The position numbers were made by a program, and so were the translations under genes. The notes beneath the pieces are model-generated. The model was not told the origin of the DNA, made no database searches, and saw only the letters and a list, made by a program, of their open reading frames with translations. A stretch of DNA of 64,000 nt from Deltaproteobacteria bacterium (GTDB lineage Bacteria > Desulfobacterota_B > Binatia > UBA9968): NCBI GenBank assembly GCA_005879255.1, contig VBKY01000098.1:38792-102791 (forward strand), given 5' to 3'. Positions within the stretch are counted from its first letter, which is position 1, and each line of letters opens with the position of its first letter. Positions 58,520-64,000 of the stretch are shown in pieces.

Positions 58520-59473
58520 CTACTTCTGCGCGCCAGCCACGACCTTGGCGAACCCGTCCCATTCCTGCCGCCAGGTGGCATCGAACTCTTTCCCACCTTG
58601 GAAGTGAATCTCGTCGCCGAGCTGCTTAATCAGTGCCTGGAACGAACTATCCCCTGTCATGCCCTTGAACGCTGCTTCCAGCTTCTCAACGATCGGTTGG
58701 GGAATTCCCTTGGGGGCGAGTACCGATCGCCATTGGGTGAACAGGACATCAACGCCCTCTTCGCGAAGCGTCGGAACGTTGGGCAGATCACGAAGCCGCC
58801 GCGTATCGCTGACCGCGAGGGCGCGGATTTTTCCGGCGCCAATCTGGGGAAGCAGCTGAGCCGTGAATAGAAAGCTACCGTCGGCGTTACCACCCAGCAC
58901 CGCGAGCAATGCCGGTCCGCCGCCGTCGAACGGGATGTTGTTGTATTCGAGTCCGGCGGCGCGAGCGACCAGGCGCATGGGAAAATCCGCCGCTCCCCAG
59001 GTTCCCGTGTTAGCGAAATTGAACTTTCCCGGATTCTTTTTCATGTGGTCAACGACCTCACGAAACGTTTTCCACGGCGCTTCGGCTCGAACCGAGAAGA
59101 TAGCCGGGCTATAGTTGATTCGCGCGATCGACGTAAAATGATCGGGGCCGATCGGCGCCTTCTGGACGAGGGCAAAAATGGTGTTTGGTCCGCTGCCGCC
59201 AAGCATCAAGGTATAGCCATCGGGCTTTGCTCGGATCACCGCTTGCGAACCTACGGCTCCTCCTCCGCCGGGCTTCAGCATCACCAACATCGGCTGGCCG
59301 AGGTACTGATGCGCAACGCTTGCTAGTGCCCGCGCCGTCAGATCGTGGGAACCGCCGGCCGCGTACGGGATGACAAGCTCGATCGGTTTGGTCGGAAACT
59401 CTTGCGCGGTTGAGACGGCTCCCGGGATGAGCGTCGCCAAAGCAAGTAGCACGGCCATTTTAAATCCAAGCAT
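58520..59473 (-). CDS. tctC: Tripartite tricarboxylate transporter solute-binding protein (Bug family)
   Basis: A 317-residue periplasmic binding protein with signal peptide MLGFKMAVLLALATLIPGAV (cleavage near STAQE). The Bug-family pattern follows: PTKPIELVIPYAAGGSHDLTAR, KPGGGGAVGSQAV, KPDGYTLMLGG, and FNFANTGTWGAADFPM. ATG 59473 has GGAGG 7 nt upstream and is preferred over ATG 59488. It captures a carboxylate for TctA/TctB. First gene of the operon; the 5' side is divergent from the Gfo/Idh gene. Confidence 0.92.
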   Translation of the reverse strand: MLGFKMAVLLALATLIPGAVSTAQEFPTKPIELVIPYAAGGSHDLTARALASVAHQYLGQPMLVMLKPGGGGAVGSQAVIRAKPDGYTLMLGGSGPNTIFALVQKAPIGPDHFTSIARINYSPAIFSVRAEAPWKTFREVVDHMKKNPGKFNFANTGTWGAADFPMRLVARAAGLEYNNIPFDGGGPALLAVLGGNADGSFLFTAQLLPQIGAGKIRALAVSDTRRLRDLPNVPTLREEGVDVLFTQWRSVLAPKGIPQPIVEKLEAAFKGMTGDSSFQALIKQLGDEIHFQGGKEFDATWRQEWDGFAKVVAGAQK

Positions 59474-59713
59474 AATGACCTCCTTCATCCGTCAAGGATG
59501 AAGTATGAAGGCGAAAGGAGGATAAAGGACTTTATCCTTAGAAAAGCGCCACGACGGTCGGTAACCTACTACTGGGGAGGGAAAAACGCAACGAGGATTT
59601 CGTCAACGATTGAACAGAACTCAAATGCTTGATCCGCGCAGGTGCCTGGCGTAGTGTGCCGCCGTGCCCTCCTGAAGGGGATGACCTCTCGATGGCTTTG
59701 CGGAGGTATGAAC

Positions 59714-60754
59714 ATGACGAGCCGGAAGATCAATGTTGGGATCATCGGTACTGGATGGATCGGCGAGATTCGAGCGAAAGTCTGCGCCAATCATCCTTTG
59801 GTCGAGAGCGTACACCTTGCCGAGATCGATCCCGCAAAGCTCGCACGAATTGGCGAAGAGACCAGGGCGAAGACAGCGACCACAGATTATCGTGAGCTGC
59901 TTCGCCAGGATGATATCGATGCGATCTTCGTGTGCAGCACGCCGGAGACCACACATTATCCGATTACTAAAGACTGTCTCCTCGCGCGCAAGCACACCTT
60001 TCTGGAAAAGCCGATGGGACTTGCTTTGAAAGAGGCGGACGAGATGATGAGCCTCGCAAAAAAAGCAGGACTCAAACTCACCATCGGTTATACACAGCGG
60101 TTCAACCCGAAGTACGCTTACGTGAAGCAGTGCTTGGTAAACGGCACTCTCGGACGGCCGGTGACCGCGCTGGTGAGCCGTAACGTTTCTCGCTCCATCG
60201 GCAACAAAATCGGTGGGCGCATTCGGCTCTCACCGGCCGTGATGGAGGCGACGCACGATATTGACTTCATTCTTTGGTGCTTAGAAGGCACCAAGCCGGT
60301 GCGGGTCTATTCCGAAGTCGTCTATCGTATTATGGAACAAACCCACGGGATGCCCGACTGCCAGTGGATCATGGTGACGATGGAGGACGGCACGGTGTTC
60401 ACCATCGGCGCGGGATGGGCGCTGCCGCCGGGCTATCCGCACTTCTCAACGACGACGATCGAGTTCGTCGCGACCGAAGGCGCACTTCTCATCGACGATA
60501 CCCACCGGGATGTCGTACTGAACACGATGCAGCGCGGAATGGTCTTCCCGCTCTCGACAATGCCTGGCGAGCAAGTGGCACACGTGTATCAGGGTCCGAT
60601 GGAGGCCGAAACGATTCACTTTATCGACGCGGTTGCGCTCGACCGTCCCGTGCTTGTGACTCCCGAGCAGGCCCGGCAAGTCATGGAAGTGACGTTAGCC
60701 GCCGACCTTTCGGCCGAGCGTCATCAACCGGTCAGTTTGCCCTTAGAGAGCTGA
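59714..60754 (+). CDS. Gfo/Idh/MocA-family oxidoreductase
   Basis: A 346-residue NAD(P)-dependent dehydrogenase: the Rossmann start INVGIIGTGWIGEIRAKVC, FVCSTPETTHYPITKDCLL, the EKPMG catalytic Lys motif, and the substrate-side MEATHDIDFILWCLEG with His and Asp. It probably oxidises a cyclitol, sugar or related polyol. GGAGG (59702-59706) is 7 nt before ATG 59714; ATG 59708 follows the site too closely. It is transcribed away from tctC, with 240 nt between, and may share regulation with it. Confidence 0.9.
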   Translation: MTSRKINVGIIGTGWIGEIRAKVCANHPLVESVHLAEIDPAKLARIGEETRAKTATTDYRELLRQDDIDAIFVCSTPETTHYPITKDCLLARKHTFLEKPMGLALKEADEMMSLAKKAGLKLTIGYTQRFNPKYAYVKQCLVNGTLGRPVTALVSRNVSRSIGNKIGGRIRLSPAVMEATHDIDFILWCLEGTKPVRVYSEVVYRIMEQTHGMPDCQWIMVTMEDGTVFTIGAGWALPPGYPHFSTTTIEFVATEGALLIDDTHRDVVLNTMQRGMVFPLSTMPGEQVAHVYQGPMEAETIHFIDAVALDRPVLVTPEQARQVMEVTLAADLSAERHQPVSLPLES

Positions 60755-61106
60755 TACGGCTCTTCCGATTTTTATTTCCGATTCAATCCAAAACCTATGC
60801 TGAGCCCTTCGACGGAGTCTATCCTGAGCGGAGTCGAAGGGCTCAGGATAAACTCCGTCGAAGCATCGGCAATTCAAAATCCCAAATGATTCTGTTAGCC
60901 GCGGAATCTCGGCTCTAGCTTCTCGCTATATCTTAGTGCAGTTTATTCTTGCCCCTGACGCCATTTTCCTGGCGATAAGTCAGGCATCGACAGTCTACCC
61001 TCAGGAACCCCTCACCTCTGGGTACTCGTCGCATATCTCAAACCCGAAAACGTCCGCAACCTTTAATAATGCATCCCTCGGAGATACTTCACCACACAGA
61101 TTGATT
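60755..61106. other. Gene-poor stretch after the Gfo/Idh gene
   Basis: No supported gene in 352 nt. It contains the dispersed palindrome at 60800-60846. An open frame at 60936-61142 lacks a ribosome-binding site and family resemblance. Confidence 0.5.
60800..60846. repeat. Palindrome CTGAGCCCTTCGAC...GTCGAAGGGCTCAG
   Basis: Perfect 14-bp arms (60800-60813 and 60833-60846) with a 19-nt loop that itself carries the TCCTGAGC motif, third member of the family seen at 29228 and 46147. It can serve as a bidirectional hairpin; no T-run follows. Confidence 0.7.
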
Positions 61107-61280
61107 TCACTGGCGTATGCCCGTATCGGGATAATTCTGTGAAGCTTCGGGAAAGTTTGATAAATGAGCGATAATAAATTCGTGTAACTCTCTACTGAGA
61201 AACTTTTGCTGTTCAGCCAGCCAAACGAGTTCAGTCCGTAGATTGTGGATTTGCGAGCAGGTGATCCGCATAATGTTCAT
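61107..61280 (-). CDS. Possible Spo0E-like microprotein (57 residues)
   Basis: The product MNIMRITCSQIHNLRTELVW then LAEQQKFLSRELHEFIIAHL has the two-helix pattern and the S-x-E-L core of Spo0E-like aspartyl-phosphate phosphatases, small proteins known mostly from Gram-positive spore formers. GGAGGTG lies 5 nt before ATG 61280, which is strong evidence that it is translated. The last 15 residues are unconserved. No sensor kinase or response regulator is near it. The family call is tentative. Confidence 0.45.
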   Translation of the reverse strand: MNIMRITCSQIHNLRTELVWLAEQQKFLSRELHEFIIAHLSNFPEASQNYPDTGIRQ

Positions 61281-61822
61281 GTGACCACCTCCGGGAGAAA
61301 GCAATTCGCGCATGAGCGTGGAGTGGCGTTAATCTCGTAGAGACTACTTGATTTGAAGTCAAACGATCTATTCTAACTCATAGTTTTTATTTTTCGTGTC
61401 CGCTTATTGTCCGAGCTTGAGATCTTCCTGGATGGAGAAGCGGCGCGTAAATTTTGACCACAACATTGCGCAAAACAAGTCCCCCCGCATGAGTGTTGCT
61501 GATCGTATGTGCTTCGAGGCAGAGAGACAAATTGCACCCCACCAGGGTCACGTCTGGGGTCAGGGTGAATTACCCCAGCTTCAGCTTGTTCCCTGCCCCT
61601 AGCTCGTTCCTACCAGTGCAGTCCCTTCAACGAATTCAGGCTAGCAATTTGTAAATCTTTCGAACATGACACCTCTGGCAAATCTGTTTGTCAATCAGGC
61701 GCAATCTTGGTGCGAAGTAGCTTAGGGCTGTCACCGCCCAAGCCTCAACGCACCAATCTTTTCCATGATGCTCCCTGGCACAATCTATGCGCAAGGATAC
61801 TGCAAAGACGTTGATGCGATGA

Positions 61823-61857
61823 ACTGACACCCCGACGTGGTCACCAAGGGGATCAGT
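61823..61857 (+). ncRNA. Structured RNA element upstream of the pilin gene
   Basis: Nested complementary segments form a long hairpin: ACTGA (61823-61827) with TCAGT (61853-61857), CCCC (61830-61833) with GGGG (61848-61851), and TGGT (61838-61841) with ACCA (61843-61846). With the terminator 12 nt downstream this looks like a riboswitch-like leader or a small RNA. No known riboswitch class could be matched by eye. Confidence 0.4.
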
Positions 61858-61869
61858 GAGCGAGTGGTG

Positions 61870-61905
61870 AAACCGGCAACAGAAACTCTGTAGCCGGTTT
61901 TTTTT
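61870..61905 (+). terminator. Strong intrinsic terminator
   Basis: AAACCGGC (61870-61877) pairs with GCCGGTTT (61893-61900), the inner ACAGA with TCTGT, with a 3-nt loop, and a run of eight T ends at 61905. It would end a transcript coming from the left, 107 nt before the Flp pilin gene. Confidence 0.8.
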
Positions 61906-62011
61906 GGTCTCAAAAAGGAGAGGCGGAGAGGTGATGAAAGCCATGACATGAAACGCTTTCGGCACAGGCATTTCTATGAGAGTTACAGAAATCAAAAATA
62001 GGAGGAATGGA

Positions 62012-62200
62012 ATGGACTTATTGAATCGGCTTTGCAGGGAAGAATATGGACAGGGCCTTGTTGAGTATACGTTGGTTGTCGTTTTAGTGGCATTGGTCTT
62101 TTGGATGGGCGTTCGAGACGTGCAAGTCGGAGACAAGATGGCGCAAGCCTGGGCCAGGGTGCTTAACTGCGTGACTTCACCGTTCTCGTGCAGCGCTTAG
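62012..62200 (+). CDS. Flp-family type IVb pilin
   Basis: A 62-residue prepilin MDLLNRLCREEYGQGLVEYT with the Flp cleavage region: Gly13 followed by Gln14, and Glu18 at position +5 of the mature protein, then a hydrophobic helix LVVVLVALVFWMG. The C-terminus has two Cys (NCVTSPFSC). AGGAGG is 7 nt upstream of ATG 62012. Tad pilus assembly genes are not in the window, so it is a solitary pilin gene, as is common for flp copies. Confidence 0.88.
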   Translation: MDLLNRLCREEYGQGLVEYTLVVVLVALVFWMGVRDVQVGDKMAQAWARVLNCVTSPFSCSA

Positions 62201-62428
62201 CTCGGATTCCGGATCGTCATCGATAGAATACTTATGTCGCAAGCTGAACCCGGTGTCTTCTGCGCCGCGCTTTGTCCACGAACTCAGGTTGGCGCCGTCG
62301 AATAACCTATACCTTCTCACCGTGCCGATCGGACACACCGCCGTCCATCGGTACACGAAGGCCCTTCCTGAGAGGAACGTGGAAAGCAGGTTCACTGCTG
62401 ACAAGCCACGTGACGCCCGAGGTGCAGA
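62201..62428. other. Gap between the pilin and the 222-residue gene
   Basis: No supported gene or clear terminator. GAGGTG just before 62429 acts as ribosome-binding site of the next gene. Confidence 0.5.
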
Positions 62429-63097
62429 ATGAAAACGCAAAATGCCAGGAATGAAATCATGGTCCAAGAAGATGATTGCGTATTGCCGAAGTCGAGTGAC
62501 GCGCCAGGCGGCGGCGCCAATAGCTTTGCTTGTCAACTACGGGCGCTCGGACAGGCACTCGAAAAATTCGGCCTTTCTGCTTTCGACCTGGAGATCAGAA
62601 GCGGAACCTATCTGGTAATTGCTAAAGAGACCCCGGCAGGGCACGTAAACTTTTCATTTTCGCGCTTTGTCAGTGAATTTCTTCGCCGGTCATCACGCCG
62701 TGGCAGCCTCATGAGCACAGATCGCCAAGTCGATTTACGTTTTTCAACGGAGGACATCGAGTGCTTCGATTTGCGCGGCAAGAGTCGGCGTCAGGACTCC
62801 AGCAAAATGCCAGACCCTTATAGTATTTCTCAGTTGCTGCGCGGCGCTGGATGCTATTTGGATAACCGAAATGTCGTAAATCAGGCGGAAATCTCGTTAG
62901 AAGGAAGATGGGTAACAGTTCGTTATCAAACTGATGAAGGCGGCCTAGAGCATACACAGCAGGATCTCGAATACTTTTACAATTATTGGGTCAAAATGTA
63001 CCTACGGCGGAGCAATCGCGTAAAACTAACTGCCCCAACCAAACCAACCGTTCTCGTGACTTGGCAAGGTATCCAGAACCCTTCAATACCGCATTAG
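62429..63097 (+). CDS. Protein of unknown function (222 residues)
   Basis: No family recognised. The first 30 residues look disordered (MVQEDDCVLPKSSDAPGGGA), residues 33-75 form a plausible alpha/beta unit (LRALGQALEKFGLSAFDLEI, SGTYLVIAKE), and residues 125-195 another with many aromatic residues (YSISQLLRGAGCYLDN, WVTVRYQTDEGG, LEYFYNYWVKMYL). No signal peptide or membrane segment. GAGGTG 4 nt upstream supports ATG 62429; ATG 62459 is an alternative. It may be co-transcribed with the Flp pilin 228 nt upstream. Confidence 0.55.
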   Translation: MKTQNARNEIMVQEDDCVLPKSSDAPGGGANSFACQLRALGQALEKFGLSAFDLEIRSGTYLVIAKETPAGHVNFSFSRFVSEFLRRSSRRGSLMSTDRQVDLRFSTEDIECFDLRGKSRRQDSSKMPDPYSISQLLRGAGCYLDNRNVVNQAEISLEGRWVTVRYQTDEGGLEHTQQDLEYFYNYWVKMYLRRSNRVKLTAPTKPTVLVTWQGIQNPSIPH

Positions 63098-63868
63098 CCA
63101 AAGCTGTGTGGGAGGGCCAGCAGTGGCTTAATGGGCCGTTCGGCGGTTCGTCGTATAAGTTTCTTATTCCGGTGTTGCAGCCCTCTCCCTCAGAGCTAAT
63201 GGAAGCTCACGACGTTTCAACGCTCGTCAATTCACCTGAGAATGATAAAGCGGCTGGATTCCCGCCTATTTCATCCAACCAACCAAGCCGCAGTTGCCGC
63301 TCCTCTAGCGAACGAGCCCATCGCAACACAACGGCCTTCATGACGCAGACGTGAGAAGCAGCGCAGCGTTAGGAATGGATTGTAGGAAAAATCAATTCAA
63401 ACAGAGCGTAACTTTTTGGGTGAGAGGCACGGTCCGCCGCGTTCTTCTCAACCCAATGGTTAGACCCTTCCTGAAATAGAAAGGAGGCCAGTGCAGAAGA
63501 AATCAGAAATAGATTTTGTTGATGAGCATCGCGGAATACTTTCGTTCCGCTGTGCACCGACAAGGAAAATCGTGAACAACCAGAGAATCATCTTGTTCAT
63601 GGGCACTCCACTCTAGCGCAATGGATATGCCACAAAATTAAGCCAACGAAAATCGGATTTTTTCGCAGAGAGACGTAAACAGTGTCGCCGTTCGACTACA
63701 GAGGAGGATCAAATTTGCCGCTTTAATAACGTCGTAGTGTACGATGCACTCCATGGTATCGTTCGCTAGAGGAGCGGAAGCTGCGGCTCAGAGACGAGTT
63801 TCGGCGACCAGCGCAAAGCCATAGCCATTGCGAGATCTGTGATCATGAGTTAAAAATTCGATGGTGCC
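63098..63868. other. Gene-poor stretch near the right edge
   Basis: I can support no gene in these 771 nt. Short open frames (62986-63354 +, 63369-63563 -) have no family resemblance or convincing ribosome-binding sites. Confidence 0.4.
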
Positions 63869-64000
63869 TCATTTTGATTTCACTTCATAGAGCTTGTCCA
63901 GTGCTTTTTGAAGTTGAGCCATCACTTTTCGCTGCTCCTCCGCAAGCTTTTTGCTCTCTTTTATGAGCTGACGGCTGGTTTTAATTAGTTTTTTTAGATC
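63869..64000 (-). CDS. C-terminal end of a Lys-rich coiled-coil protein (enters from the right edge)
   Basis: Reading the - strand from 64000 gives 43 codons without a stop until TGA at 63871-63869: DLKKLIKTSRQLIKESKKLA, then EEQRKVMAQLQKALDKLYEV. The heptad-like spacing of Leu and the high Lys/Glu content indicate a helical, coiled-coil-prone C-terminus. The start and the rest of the gene are outside the window, so no family can be given. Confidence 0.6.
   Translation of the reverse strand, partial: DLKKLIKTSRQLIKESKKLAEEQRKVMAQLQKALDKLYEVKSK

Larger units (their letters stand above)
61281..62011. other. Long gap between the microprotein and the Flp pilin
   Basis: Of these 731 nt, 61281-61800 show no supported gene (open frames at 61396-61602 + and 61636-62136 - have no family resemblance). 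The right part contains a hairpin and an intrinsic terminator described separately, then the 5' leader of the pilin. Confidence 0.5.

Noticed and set aside
61741..61905. c-di-GMP or cGAMP (GEMM) riboswitch upstream of the pilin
   Set aside because: The conserved core segments of this class (GCAAACC-like and GACGCAAAGC-like in the right order) are not present; only a loose TAGCCGG similarity near the 3' end.
61636..62136. Open frame on the - strand with a CQRCH haem-like motif
   Set aside because: It overlaps the Flp pilin and the terminator, lacks a ribosome-binding site and family resemblance; the CxxCH is probably chance.

Overview
The window reads as a chromosomal segment of a Gram-negative, LPS-producing bacterium. 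It encodes lipid A and heptose-containing core synthesis, an IHF subunit, and the block pheA-aminotransferase-tyrA-aroA-cmk-rpsA-sppA-ihfB that is familiar from deltaproteobacterial-type genomes. Together with a UbiD decarboxylase, a tripartite tricarboxylate transporter and many dispersed short repeats, this suggests an uncultured soil or subsurface lineage near the former Deltaproteobacteria (Binatota- or Rokubacteria-like). That placement is inference; no rRNA gene is present to settle it.

Layout. 1-15.8 kb: LPS core cluster on the + strand (end of waaA, lpxK, a sugar-nucleotide epimerase, a VOC protein, a Trm112/YcaR-like protein, two GT9 heptosyltransferases, three WaaP/InaA-like sugar kinases interleaved with glycosyltransferases of families 2, 4 and 9, and rfaE1). 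15.8-20.1 kb: yicC-gmk-spoT, with rpmB and rfaE2 on the other strand. 20.3-31.4 kb: ubiD, a secreted BFN-PDZ protein, mutL-miaA, an M20 peptidase, a CobW-type GTPase, a short-chain dehydrogenase, an O-methyltransferase, a repeat-rich intergenic zone and a pseudouridine synthase. 31.5-40.1 kb: the aromatic amino acid/cmk/rpsA/sppA/ihfB block, in which the aminotransferase is broken by two internal deletions. 40.2-43.3 kb: a MoxR-like ATPase paired with a VWA protein.

43.3-52.5 kb is the accessory part. It holds lexA with a self-operator inside a probably leaderless promoter, imuA and a frameshifted imuB, a four-helix-bundle (23S intervening-sequence/Avd-like) gene bracketed by 9-nt tandem arrays in opposite orientations, a HigA-like regulator, a TcmP/three-Cys-motif gene pair, an in-frame deletion remnant of an integron integrase, an IS91-type element with its own tyrosine recombinase, and a truncated-haemoglobin gene lying between two attC-like sites, which makes it an integron gene cassette.

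52.5-60.8 kb: a catabolic island, mostly on the - strand, with a Ldh-type dehydrogenase, two cupins, an isochorismatase-type hydrolase, a D-2-hydroxyacid dehydrogenase, tctA, a frameshifted tctB and tctC, followed by a + strand Gfo/Idh oxidoreductase. 60.8-64 kb is sparse: a possible Spo0E-like microprotein, a structured RNA ending in a strong terminator ahead of a Flp-type pilin, an unknown 222-residue protein, and the end of a Lys-rich protein at the right edge.

Recurring themes are at least six families of short dispersed repeats and four out-of-frame internal deletions in otherwise well-conserved genes (two in hisC, one each in imuB and tctB). The deletions are either real decay or an assembly problem and need read-level checking.
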